DNA of 64,000 nucleotides, taken from assembly GCA_020637675.1 (NCBI GenBank), contig JACKKD010000001.1:744001-808000 (forward strand), read 5' to 3'. Origin of the DNA: Paracoccaceae bacterium. GTDB lineage: Bacteria; Pseudomonadota; Alphaproteobacteria; Rhodobacterales; Rhodobacteraceae. Below are positions 1-7,809 of the stretch, one piece after another. The notes under the pieces are model-generated. The model did not search any database, was not told where the DNA came from, and saw nothing but the letters and a program-made list of their open reading frames with translations. Numbering within the stretch: the first letter of the stretch is position 1; each line of letters starts with the position of its first letter. A program made the position numbers and the translations under genes.

Positions 1-258
1 CACGAGCCCGCTCGCCGCACCCGCCGCGATGGAGCCCACCTCGTAGATCGCGAAGTTCCAGGCGACGAGCGTCGCGCCACCGATGTCGTCGACGATCGCC
101 GGCATCATCGTGGTGATGAGCAGAGCGTCGGCGGCATGGAGCCAGGGGCCGAGGCAGACGAGAATGAGCACGCTGAGGTGCCCCGCCCCCAGCAGGTCCC
201 GCCATCCCGCCGTCCGAACCGGCCCTTCCATGCCCTGCCCCCCCGCTCCGGCCGGCAT
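1..258 (-). CDS. MFS transporter, N-terminal part (cut by window edge)
   Basis: The minus strand is open from an ATG at 258 to the window edge, giving 86 codons. After a short polar leader the peptide has a hydrophobic segment at about residues 27-40. The run ALLITTMMPAIVDDIGG that follows is the usual end of TM1 and start of the periplasmic loop in drug/H+ antiporters of the major facilitator superfamily. A second ATG at 231 is an alternative start. The gene begins 31 bp after the metR stop on the same strand, so it may be cotranscribed with metR. The substrate cannot be judged from this fragment. The family call is fairly safe. Confidence 0.7.
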   Translation of the reverse strand, partial: MPAGAGGQGMEGPVRTAGWRDLLGAGHLSVLILVCLGPWLHAADALLITTMMPAIVDDIGGATLVAWNFAIYEVGSIAAGAASGLV

Positions 259-289
259 GAGGCCCGCGGGGCGGGGCAAGGTCAAGCCG

Positions 290-1195
290 TCAGGCGCGCT
301 GGAGCTTGACGGGCTCGCTCCGCGCCAGCCTGAGGAAATGCGCCATGAAGGGCCGCGTCGCATCCTCGGCCCGGGCCGCCGCGTACATCCTTTTCGTCAC
401 GCCGCCCCGCGTCAGTCGCCGGGTCACGTAGTCGGGCCGGTACTTCACCTCGCGCAGCACCCAGTCGGGCAGGACCGAGACGCCGCGGCCCGAGGCGACG
501 AGCATCAGGATGACGGCGGTCAGTTCCACCTGCCGCACCGCTGCTGGCTCTACCTTCGCCGGCGTCAGCAGCGTGGTGAAGACGTCGAGCCGGGTGCGGT
601 CCACCGGATAGGTGATGACAACCTGGTCGCGCAGGTCCTCTGCCTCGATCCATTCCTTCGCCGAAAGCGGGCTGTCTGCGGCGGCCACGAGCGTCGGCGC
701 ATAGTCGAAGAGCGGGTTGAAGACCACGCCCGGCAGGGTCTCGGGGTCCGACGAGATGACCAGATCGACCTCCTCGCGGACGAGCGCCGACAGCGCCTCG
801 AAGGCGAGGCCGGGGCGGATGTCCACGTCCACCTCGGGCCAGGCGCGCCGGAAGGCGTCGAGCACGGGAAAGAGCCAGTCGAAACAGGCATGACATTCGA
901 TGGCGATATGGAGCCGCCCGGTCTTGCCCGAGCGCAGCGCGCGGAACTCCTCGGTGACCGCCGCGATCTCCGGCAGCACCTTCTCGGCCGCGCGGAGCAG
1001 CCGCTGGCCCGCCGCCGAAAGCTTCAGCGGTTTGGACCGGCGGACGAAGAGCTCCACCCCCGTCTGATCCTCCAGGCCCTTCACCTGGTGGGAAAGGGCC
1101 GACTGGGTGATGTTCAGCACCTCTGCCGCGCGCGCAAGCCCGCCCGCGTCATGGATCGCCTTGATCGTCCTGAGATGCCTGAGTTCGAGATGCAT
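290..1195 (-). CDS. metR: MetR-like LysR-family transcriptional regulator
   Basis: A 301-residue LysR-type regulator. The N-terminal winged HTH spans roughly residues 2-60, with TQSALSHQVKGLE as the recognition helix region. The effector domain begins near residue 90 with RLHIAIECHACFDWL, which is very close to the corresponding stretch of enterobacterial MetR (homocysteine-responsive activator of methionine genes). An upstream in-frame ATG at 1222 exists, but the start at 1195 (MHLELRHLRTIKA) gives the standard LysR N-terminus. The gene is divergent from metF, the classic MetR target, with a 102-bp shared control region holding palindromes. Both family and context support control of metF in response to homocysteine. 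That role is inferred, not shown. Confidence 0.85.
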   Translation of the reverse strand: MHLELRHLRTIKAIHDAGGLARAAEVLNITQSALSHQVKGLEDQTGVELFVRRSKPLKLSAAGQRLLRAAEKVLPEIAAVTEEFRALRSGKTGRLHIAIECHACFDWLFPVLDAFRRAWPEVDVDIRPGLAFEALSALVREEVDLVISSDPETLPGVVFNPLFDYAPTLVAAADSPLSAKEWIEAEDLRDQVVITYPVDRTRLDVFTTLLTPAKVEPAAVRQVELTAVILMLVASGRGVSVLPDWVLREVKYRPDYVTRRLTRGGVTKRMYAAARAEDATRPFMAHFLRLARSEPVKLQRA

Positions 1196-1211
1196 GGCGC
1201 CAAAACTTGGT

Positions 1212-1235
1212 ATGAACCTCATATTTATCTTGAGG
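1212..1235. promoter_or_regulatory. Palindromic operator candidate between metR and metF
   Basis: Two overlapping inverted repeats lie in the metR-metF intergenic region: ATGA-ACC-TCAT at 1212-1222, and CCTCA (1217-1221) with TGAGG (1231-1235) separated by 9 bp. The surrounding sequence is AT-rich compared with the rest of the window, as expected for a promoter. LysR regulators bind interrupted palindromes between divergent genes, so these are the natural MetR sites. The assignment is an inference from position and symmetry. Confidence 0.5.
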
Positions 1236-1297
1236 ATTATGAATTTGTCTCACATCACGATTCCTGCGACAAGGGGGAAAGCAAAAGGAGCCGAGCC

Positions 1298-2164
1298 ATG
1301 TCAGCACCCCGCCTCTCGTTCGAATTCTTCCCGCCGCACACGCTCGACGCCTCGTTCCGGCTCTGGGAAACCGTCCACGCGCTGCAATCGCTGAAGCCCG
1401 AACATGTTTCCGTCACCTATGGCGCGGGTGGCACGACACGCGCACTCACCCACGAGGCGGTGACGACCATCGGCAGGAACTACGGCCTGCGTGTCGCCGC
1501 CCACCTCACCTGCGTCGACGCGACGAAGGCGGAGACCTTGGAAATCGCCGACGCCTATGCAGAGGCCGGCGTGCGGGATATCGTGGCCCTTCGCGGCGAT
1601 GCGCCGAAAGGGGCGGCGCGCTTCACGCCCCATCCCGACGGCTTCGCCAATTCGGTGGAACTGGTCGAGGCGCTCGCCGCCACCGGCAAGTTCAACATCG
1701 CCGTCGGCGCCTATCCCGAGTCGCACCCGGAGGCCGCGCATCAGCAGGCCGACGTCGAGTGGCTGAAGCGCAAGGTCGATGCCGGCGCGAGCCGCGCCAT
1801 CACCCAGTTCTTCTTCGAGGCCGAGACCTTCCTGCGCTTCCGCGACGCCTGCGCCAGGGCCGGCATCGACGTGCCGATCGTGCCCGGCATCCTGCCGATC
1901 ATCTCCTGGGAAGGCGCCCGCCGCTTCGCGGAGCGCTGCAACACCCATGTCCCGCCGCGGCTTGAAGAAGCCTTTACCCATGCGATCCGCGACGGCCGCG
2001 AGGACCTTCTCGCGCTGACCCAGTGCACCGTCCTCTGCGAACGCCTGATAGAGGAAGGCGTGGACGCGCTGCACTTCTACACACTCAACCGGCCGCAGAT
2101 GACGCGCAACGTGTGCTTCGCGCTCGGCATCGTGCCGGAGGTCTCCCTGCAGAACGTGGCCTGA
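1298..2164 (+). CDS. metF: 5,10-methylenetetrahydrofolate reductase
   Basis: A 288-residue flavoprotein that reduces 5,10-methylene-THF to 5-methyl-THF, the methyl donor for methionine synthase. The single TIM-barrel domain starts with SFEFFPP (the conserved N-terminal Glu motif) and carries VTYGAGG, DIVALRGD and QFFFEAETF, all family hallmarks. Its length matches the bacterial enzyme (about 290). The open frame extends far upstream, but that part is antisense to metR. The ATG at 1298 is preceded by AAAGGAG at 1284-1290 with good spacing. The gene is followed by a clear terminator, so it is probably monocistronic and under MetR control. Confidence 0.95.
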   Translation: MSAPRLSFEFFPPHTLDASFRLWETVHALQSLKPEHVSVTYGAGGTTRALTHEAVTTIGRNYGLRVAAHLTCVDATKAETLEIADAYAEAGVRDIVALRGDAPKGAARFTPHPDGFANSVELVEALAATGKFNIAVGAYPESHPEAAHQQADVEWLKRKVDAGASRAITQFFFEAETFLRFRDACARAGIDVPIVPGILPIISWEGARRFAERCNTHVPPRLEEAFTHAIRDGREDLLALTQCTVLCERLIEEGVDALHFYTLNRPQMTRNVCFALGIVPEVSLQNVA

Positions 2165-2182
2165 CCGGCACGTCTCTGTTTC

Positions 2183-2222
2183 CGGCCCTGGACCGTCATC
2201 GCGGTTCAGGGCCGTTTTTTTC
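2183..2222 (+). terminator. Rho-independent terminator of metF
   Basis: The stem CGGCCCTG (2183-2190) pairs with CAGGGCCG (2207-2214), and a run of seven T follows directly. It sits 18 bp after the metF stop. Confidence 0.9.
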
Positions 2223-2296
2223 GGTCGGGCCGAGGAGGCGGCTTTCCACCGGCCGGCGGGAAGGATAGCTCTGGCGCGCCACAATCGGAGCCTGCC

Positions 2297-2785
2297 ATGT
2301 CGAACGCCTTCCCTGCCCGGAGTCCCGCCGACCTCCTGCCGCGCGACAGGTTCCTGTCGCTCTCGGGGCTCGAATACATGCGCGCGGTGCTGGACGGCCG
2401 GATTGCCGGCCCGGCCATTGGCGCGACACTCGGGTTCCGCGTCATTGAGGTCGATCCGGGCCGCGTCGTCTTCGAGGGCAGGCCGGAGTTTGCCCACACC
2501 AACCCCACAGGCGCGCCGCACGGCGGCTGGTATGGCGCGCTTCTGGACAGCTGCATGGCCTGCGCCGTGATGACGACGGTGCCGAAGGGGAGCTACTACA
2601 CGACGCTCGAATACCGGGTGAACGTCACCCGCCCCGTGCCTCTCGGGATGCGGGTGGTGGCCGAGGGGCTGATCCAGCACGCCGGCCGCTCGACCGGGGT
2701 CGCCCGGGGCGAGATCCGCAGCGCCGAGGACGGCAAGCTCTACGCCACCGGCTCGACCACCTGCCTCGTCATGTCCGCCGGCTGA
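2297..2785 (+). CDS. PaaI-family hotdog-fold thioesterase
   Basis: A 162-residue protein of the 4HBT/PaaI thioesterase superfamily. The conserved HGGWYGALLDSCM motif (about residues 73-85) places the HGG turn at the start of the long hotdog helix, and beta strands with YTTLEYRVNVTRPV follow. These enzymes hydrolyse acyl-CoA thioesters, often of aromatic or medium-chain acids. The substrate cannot be told here. A GGAG ribosome-binding sequence precedes the ATG. Its 3' end overlaps the convergent DUF2235 gene by 17 bp. The family call is secure and the pathway is unknown. Confidence 0.85.
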   Translation: MSNAFPARSPADLLPRDRFLSLSGLEYMRAVLDGRIAGPAIGATLGFRVIEVDPGRVVFEGRPEFAHTNPTGAPHGGWYGALLDSCMACAVMTTVPKGSYYTTLEYRVNVTRPVPLGMRVVAEGLIQHAGRSTGVARGEIRSAEDGKLYATGSTTCLVMSAG

Positions 2786-3851
2786 GCCGCAGCGCCGGCA
2801 CGTGCCAGCGTCCCGGCCGCGCCCGGACGGCAACTGCCGTGGGATGCACCGATTCGGACGGATCGCGCCCGACCTTCCGCTTCGCCCTGAGGACGAAGGC
2901 CTTGCCCCAGCCTCGCGTCGTCCCGATCGACGGGGCCTGCGGATCGGTCGGAAACCGCGCGCGCCAGCCTTCCGGCAGGGGCAGGCCGCAAGCCTCCGCC
3001 TTCTCGCTCATCCAGACCAACGGGATATTGGCGAGCGGCCGCGCTGCGGCGAATCCGGCCAGTTGCCCGCCCACATCGCCGTGCGCGCCGCGGAACCAGA
3101 CCTGTTCCAGCCGCCCCTTCCAGTCGCCAGCCAGAGAATCCCACAGAACCGGGTCGAAGGCCGCCCGCGTCTCGTCCCGCGCGAGCGCGTGGAAACCCGC
3201 CTTGACCACGGGACTGAGGTGGTGGTTGTGGAACTCGTGCTGCGGCTCGGTCCAGGTCCAGAGGACCGGCAGCCGCACGCCCAGCGCCTTCACCGTGTCG
3301 AAGGCGCCGATCATCTCGATTTCCACCCGGTCGTGGCAGAAGCGCTTGTGAAAGACCGTCTCGCCCGGGCTGCCCGGCTCGCGCTGGTAATAGCGGTAGG
3401 CAAGCTGGACATTGCGCTCCGTCGCGCAGTCGGACCGGAGGAGCCCCACCTGGTCGATCACCCCCGCGAGCGAGCGGACGGCATAGGCGCCGCGCGAATA
3501 GCCGAAAAAGAAGATCCGGTCGCCCGGCCTGTAGCGGGTGGCGAGCCAGCCGTAGGCCCGGCGGATCTGCCGGTTGATGCCGCGCCCCATGGCGACGGCG
3601 GGCGTGTCGCGCCACATGTGCCACTGCACGCCCGCTTCGTAGTAGAGCGAGAGACGCGCCGACGAGGGCGCGGATTTCAGGAGCTTGTAGATCAGCCCGA
3701 TGTTCGTCTCGCAGCCCGGCGCAAGCGTGGAGAGCGTTCCGTCGAGCAGGATTACATGGATGCAGGGTGCGCGGCCGCGCGGCGGGGCCTGGGTCTCGAC
3801 CTGACGGCCGATCCTGAATATCCGAAGCAGCTTTTCGGCAAGCCGCGTCAC
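2769..3851 (-). CDS. DUF2235 alpha/beta-hydrolase domain protein
   Basis: A protein of about 360 residues with the DUF2235 fold, an alpha/beta hydrolase-like domain related to T6SS phospholipase (Tle-type) effectors. Visible hallmarks are ILLDGT near the N-terminus, the nucleophile elbow GYSRGAYAVRSLAG, GAFDTVKALG (acidic residue), and WFRGAHGDVGG near residue 237 (catalytic His region). There is no signal peptide. The frame can begin at TTG 3857, but GTG 3851 has better spacing from GGGGAGG. No T6SS genes (VgrG, PAAR, immunity) are nearby, so a housekeeping lipase or esterase role is as likely as a toxin role. Confidence 0.8.
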   Translation of the reverse strand: MTRLAEKLLRIFRIGRQVETQAPPRGRAPCIHVILLDGTLSTLAPGCETNIGLIYKLLKSAPSSARLSLYYEAGVQWHMWRDTPAVAMGRGINRQIRRAYGWLATRYRPGDRIFFFGYSRGAYAVRSLAGVIDQVGLLRSDCATERNVQLAYRYYQREPGSPGETVFHKRFCHDRVEIEMIGAFDTVKALGVRLPVLWTWTEPQHEFHNHHLSPVVKAGFHALARDETRAAFDPVLWDSLAGDWKGRLEQVWFRGAHGDVGGQLAGFAAARPLANIPLVWMSEKAEACGLPLPEGWRARFPTDPQAPSIGTTRGWGKAFVLRAKRKVGRDPSESVHPTAVAVRARPGRWHVPALRLSRRT

Positions 3852-3857
3852 CCGCAA

Positions 3858-4274
3858 CGACCCTCCCCTTCCCTGCTCTTCATCCTATGACGGATCGAGC
3901 CGGAAGCGAAATGCCGGAACACCTTACCCGTCGTGCCGCCCCGTTCCCGTTTCCCTGCGGGGGACAGTCTCCGCACCCGCCAACCGGCGTGGCCTGCGTG
4001 GAACCCCGGCCCTTGGTCTACCGTCATCGGACTCTCCTCCCGCCCCCGGCGGAGCGGGCAATTCACGGGCGGCTCTCTGGCCCTTTCGGCGAATATGGGT
4101 CTGCCGCCCGGCCGCCTCAGGCTAACCACGGAAGTTTGACGAAAGCTTGATCGGGCAAGCGGCCTTTTCGTGGCGGATCGGGGCAGACGTCGCGGCACGG
4201 CCGGCCGTTCATGCGCGGGGACCGCAGGGCGCAGCCTTGCCGCCGGGGCCCTGTGCCGCCTAGGCTCGCGGCAA
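3858..4274. other. 417-bp intergenic stretch, nothing convincing
   Basis: Short open frames exist on both strands, but none has a recognisable domain, a good ribosome-binding site or convincing codon bias. The right half holds the probable promoter of the membrane protein that follows. No tRNA, riboswitch or terminator could be supported. Confidence 0.5.
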
Positions 4275-4940
4275 ATGCGTCGCACCTCGCGCCCCGGTCT
4301 CCGCCTGGCCTTCGCCCTCAGCGGCCTCTTGCCGCTCGCGGGTATCATGGCGCGGCCCGTCGAAACGCAGGCGCTGGTCTGGACCGTCTTCGTGGCCGTT
4401 CTCCTGATGGCGCCGGGGCAGCGCACCTCGGGTCCGGGCTTCGTCCTCGCCGCGGTCGCCACGGGGATGGCCGTGGAACTGGCCGCCTGGGCCGGGCACT
4501 ATGCCGCCTGCACGCCGCAGCCCGCGCTCTTCCACCCGCAACTGGGGCGCGACCTGATGATCGGCGCCGGTTTCTATGCCGGCCTCGGCCTCGCCTGGGC
4601 CTGGCTCGTTCGCCGCTTCGGCTTCTCGGTGGGAAAGTGCTTCGCCGTGAACGGCGCGATGGGGGTCTTTCTGGAACAGAAGGGCGCGGCGTTCCTCGCG
4701 GGTCTCCAGGGATTGCCGCAAGGTGCGGTCCTATGGGTCTTCGTCGTCCTGATCTACGGCCCGATGGCGGCGATCCCACCCGGCACGCCGAGCCCGCGGC
4801 GGCGCCTCTGGCACTTTGCTGCCGCGGCACTTGCCGCCGGCGCAGGCGCCGTTGCCGGCACCTACGCGTTCGGTCTCGTCCTCATGGTGTTCGGGCTTCT
4901 GCCGGAACCTCGGCCGATCTGCGCCGCGCCCCTATGGTAG
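4275..4940 (+). CDS. Hypothetical multi-pass membrane protein
   Basis: I do not recognise this family. The 221-residue product starts with basic residues (MRRTSRPGLR) followed by about six hydrophobic segments, around residues 10-25, 30-48, 55-75, 95-115, 148-165 and 185-210. That suggests a polytopic inner-membrane protein. An upstream in-frame ATG at 4170 would add an arginine-rich leader with no hydrophobicity, so the ATG at 4275 is preferred. It ends 3 bp before the convergent ornithine decarboxylase stop. No catalytic motif is visible. Confidence 0.6.
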   Translation: MRRTSRPGLRLAFALSGLLPLAGIMARPVETQALVWTVFVAVLLMAPGQRTSGPGFVLAAVATGMAVELAAWAGHYAACTPQPALFHPQLGRDLMIGAGFYAGLGLAWAWLVRRFGFSVGKCFAVNGAMGVFLEQKGAAFLAGLQGLPQGAVLWVFVVLIYGPMAAIPPGTPSPRRRLWHFAAAALAAGAGAVAGTYAFGLVLMVFGLLPEPRPICAAPLW

Positions 4941-4943
4941 GGC

Positions 4944-6089
4944 CTAGAGATCGAGCCGCATCACCGTCGCGATGGTCAGCGCCCCGAAGCCGTTGAAGCG
5001 GGTGTTGGTCGCAGTCGAATAGGCGCCCATCCCCGAAAGCACGACATAGTCGCCCTCGGCAATGTCGCCGGGCAGCATCACTTCGCCCGGCAACCGGTCC
5101 ACGCTGTCGCAGGTGGGTCCGAAGACAATGCGGGGCGCGGCTTCCGCCGTCCGCCGCCCGCCCTCGGGCGCCAGCACCGCGATGCGGGTGATCATGCCCG
5201 CCAGCGGCAGTTCGTCGAGCGCGCCATAGGTCCCGTCATTGAGGAATACATGGGCATCGTCGCGCACCGCTTTCACCTGCGCCGCAAGCGTGAAGGCCTC
5301 GGCCACCATGCCGCGCCCCGGCTCGCAGACGAGCGCCGGCGGAGCGCCGTCGAAGGCCTCGTCCGCCACGCGGGCGATGAGCGCGAAGATCGCCTCGAGC
5401 GCGGGCAGCTCGCCCTCCACCCGGTGCGCGGGAAAGCCGCCGCCGGTATTCAGCCGCCGCGCCTTCACGCCCGCCAGACGACAGATCTCGGCCGCCGCGC
5501 GGATGTAGGCGTCCCAGGCCATCGGGTCGGTGCACTGGGTGCCCGGATGGAAGGTGAGCGAAGGGATGAAGCCCGCCGCCTCGACCGCCCGCAGAAGCTC
5601 CGCCGCAACCTCCACCGTCGCGCCGAACTTGGCGCCGAAGTTGTAGGCGGCCCCGGCGACCGGCAGCTTGAAGCGGACGGAGATTTCCGTGCCCTCGGCC
5701 GGCACCAGCTCGATGAGCTTGGCAAGCTCCGACCGGCTGTCCACCGAATAGGACTTCACGCCCATCCCGACTGCGTAATCGATCTCGTGGCGGGCGCGGA
5801 CCGGGTTGTTGTAGTGCATGGCGGCCGTCGGGGCGAGCCGGGCGATCATCTCGATCTCGGCGGGCGAAGCCACGTCGAAGCCCTCGACCCCCGCGGCGAC
5901 GAGGTTCTGGATCACCATCTCGTCGGGGTTCGACTTCACCGCATAGGTGACAAGGCCCGGAAAGCCGTCGAGGAACCGGTGCGCCGTCGCCTGGAGGACG
6001 GCGGGCGCAAAGAACATGACCGGGTCGACCGGCCGCTCGATACGGAGAAATTCGGACGGATTCGTCCATATGGTCTTGGAAAGCCCCAT
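4944..6089 (-). CDS. Ornithine (lysine/ornithine) decarboxylase, group IV
   Basis: A 381-residue PLP enzyme of the alanine-racemase-fold decarboxylase family, which makes putrescine (or cadaverine). The PLP lysine is K52 in YAVKSNPDE. FHPGTQ, NTGGGFP and EPGRGMV bind the phosphate, and C327 in GPTCDSVD is the catalytic Cys contributed across the dimer. CDSVD rather than CDGLD resembles enzymes with mixed ornithine/lysine activity, so strict substrate preference is uncertain. AGGAG precedes the ATG by 8 bp. It is divergent from an Lrp/AsnC regulator, its likely controller. Biosynthetic putrescine formation is the probable role. Confidence 0.9.
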   Translation of the reverse strand: MGLSKTIWTNPSEFLRIERPVDPVMFFAPAVLQATAHRFLDGFPGLVTYAVKSNPDEMVIQNLVAAGVEGFDVASPAEIEMIARLAPTAAMHYNNPVRARHEIDYAVGMGVKSYSVDSRSELAKLIELVPAEGTEISVRFKLPVAGAAYNFGAKFGATVEVAAELLRAVEAAGFIPSLTFHPGTQCTDPMAWDAYIRAAAEICRLAGVKARRLNTGGGFPAHRVEGELPALEAIFALIARVADEAFDGAPPALVCEPGRGMVAEAFTLAAQVKAVRDDAHVFLNDGTYGALDELPLAGMITRIAVLAPEGGRRTAEAAPRIVFGPTCDSVDRLPGEVMLPGDIAEGDYVVLSGMGAYSTATNTRFNGFGALTIATVMRLDL

Positions 6090-6312
6090 CGGCCTGCTCC
6101 TGCCAACAGAGCGCAGCCACCTCTTGCCCCGGCTTGACGGGTCGGGAGACGCTTACGCGTTTCAACCAACCAGGCCAGGTGCGTATGAGCCGCCCTTTTC
6201 CTGAACGAAGTGTGCGCGATATGGGACACAACCTGACCGATGAAAAGGGTAGATTTGTGGCGCACGGTCGTTATTATGACGATGAAGCAAATCAAAACGA
6301 CGGTGTTGCAGA

Positions 6313-6744
6313 ATGGACGACCTCGACCGGGCGATCCTCGGCCAGCTCGGTGCAGATGCACGCATGTCGGTGGCCACTCTGGCGCGCCGGCTGAAGGTTG
6401 CGCGCTCCACCATCCAGGCACGGCTGGAGCGGCTTGAATCGACCGGGGTCATCGCGGGCTACACGGTGAAGCTCGGCGAGGCCGCACGCGCCACCCGCAT
6501 CCGCGCGACTGTCCTTCTGACGATCGAGCCGCGCGCCCAGGCCAACGTGCTGACCCGGCTGAAGGCCGTGCCGGCAGTCGAACGCATCCACACCACCTCG
6601 GGTCGCGTGGACCTCCTTCTCCAGGTCGCCGCCGCCTCCACGGCGCAGCTCGACGAGGTGCTCGACCAGATCGGCGAGATGACCGGGGTGAAGTCGTCTG
6701 AAAGCCTCATCCACCTTTCGACCAAGCTCGACCGGGCGGTTTAG
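6313..6744 (+). CDS. Lrp/AsnC-family transcriptional regulator
   Basis: A 143-residue protein with an N-terminal HTH (MDDLDRAILGQLGADARMS..., recognition region ARSTIQARLERLE, residues 1-50) and a C-terminal RAM/ACT-like domain (about 65-140) for amino-acid binding and oligomerisation. The length is typical of the family. It is divergent from the ornithine decarboxylase with a 223-bp shared region, so regulation of that gene by ornithine, lysine or arginine is a reasonable inference. The ribosome-binding site is weak. Confidence 0.88.
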   Translation: MDDLDRAILGQLGADARMSVATLARRLKVARSTIQARLERLESTGVIAGYTVKLGEAARATRIRATVLLTIEPRAQANVLTRLKAVPAVERIHTTSGRVDLLLQVAAASTAQLDEVLDQIGEMTGVKSSESLIHLSTKLDRAV

Positions 6745-6752
6745 GGCCGCGG

Positions 6753-7694
6753 TCAGAGGATGAACGACGGCGAGGTGTGTACGTACCGGTCGAACCGCGC
6801 CGCGTCGTCGCTGCACAGGATCATCAGGTAGAAGGGATCGAGCCGCCCGCCGCGAGCCCGGAGCAGGTGGTCGAGCGCCACCCGGTTGGCCATCGGCACA
6901 GTGACGAAGAACCCCTGCCCCTCCGGTCCTTCCCGCGTGACATGGTCGATCAGCGCCGGAATGTCGGCCGGGTCCAGCGAAGCCATCGGGCCGGCGGTCG
7001 GCTCGAAGCCGTCCGCGTCCGGCGGATTGGGCTGGATCCCGAAGGCATATCCGGCCGGCCTGCCCCCGCGCCGCGCCAGGAATGCCGGCCGCATCCCGAG
7101 GAGAAAGCCGATGTCCTCGTCGCGGCGAAACCCGAGCACCTCGCGCTCCAGCGTCACGATCGCCAAGATCGCCTCCGGTCCCGGCACAAGGCGCTCGAAC
7201 ACCAGGTCCGTTGCCGGGACGACCGGCCCGGCGACGAGCTTCACGTCGAGCGAGGTTGTCCGGTGGTGCACGCCCGACCTGAGGTAGAGCGACAGGGCGC
7301 GTTCGTCCTGCGTGGCGACGATGGATTTCCCCCGGGCACGCCCGACGGGGAATGCCCGCGCAAGAAGTGCGCGGCCGATGCCTCCGCTCTGGACACCCGG
7401 CTCGACGAAGAACATGGAAAGTTCCAGATGGCCGTCGCGGAGGACGCTCAGCGCCCACCCGACAAGGCCGCCCCCGGCATCCTCGGCAACCCAGTTTTCG
7501 GCCGCCGTGCCCCAGAGGTGGGTGATCCATGTGCCCTGACGTTTCCAGGATGATTCGACGGGCGGGTTCCTCGCCGTCGCCTCGTCCACGAAGCCGACGC
7601 GGAACAGGTAGTCGTAGATCGACCGGCGGAAGAGCGCATAGGCCGCGGAAAGATCGCCTGCGCGCGCCTCGCGGAGCGTTATCGCCTTCGTCAT
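6753..7694 (-). CDS. GNAT acetyltransferase with two GNAT-like halves
   Basis: A protein of about 313 residues. The N-terminal half holds a clear GNAT acetyl-CoA loop (VQSGGIGRALL, canonical Q/R-x-x-G-x-G/A) after the strand LSMFFVEPG. The C-terminal half (about residues 150-300) looks like a second, degenerate GNAT domain, with GYAFGIQPN and MANRVALDHLLRARGG. Two adjacent ATGs (7697, 7694) occur, and 7694 is better spaced from GGGGAGG. It is convergent with the Lrp gene (8 bp apart). The acceptor substrate is unknown. Confidence 0.75.
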   Translation of the reverse strand: MTKAITLREARAGDLSAAYALFRRSIYDYLFRVGFVDEATARNPPVESSWKRQGTWITHLWGTAAENWVAEDAGGGLVGWALSVLRDGHLELSMFFVEPGVQSGGIGRALLARAFPVGRARGKSIVATQDERALSLYLRSGVHHRTTSLDVKLVAGPVVPATDLVFERLVPGPEAILAIVTLEREVLGFRRDEDIGFLLGMRPAFLARRGGRPAGYAFGIQPNPPDADGFEPTAGPMASLDPADIPALIDHVTREGPEGQGFFVTVPMANRVALDHLLRARGGRLDPFYLMILCSDDAARFDRYVHTSPSFIL

Positions 7695-7809
7695 CATTCG
7701 CCTCCCCTCGGGACAGTCCCGCCCCGGAACGACCGCGGCAAGGATACGCCGGGGCACACGCGCGGCCAACAGTGCCTGCCGGGGCCATGCCCGGAAGCAG
7801 GGGGCGCCG

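Noticed and set aside
83..1297. The metF reading frame stays open for about 1.2 kb upstream of its ATG.
   Set aside because: That part is antisense to metR, has no domain signal, and the ATG at 1298 has a good ribosome-binding site. It is a high-GC shadow frame.
4029..4040. Minus-strand GGAGGAGAGTCC recalls the conserved GGAGGAAAGTCC of RNase P RNA.
   Set aside because: None of the other conserved RNase P blocks (ACAGAA, AGAG-AA, 3' pairing) occurs at the right spacing.
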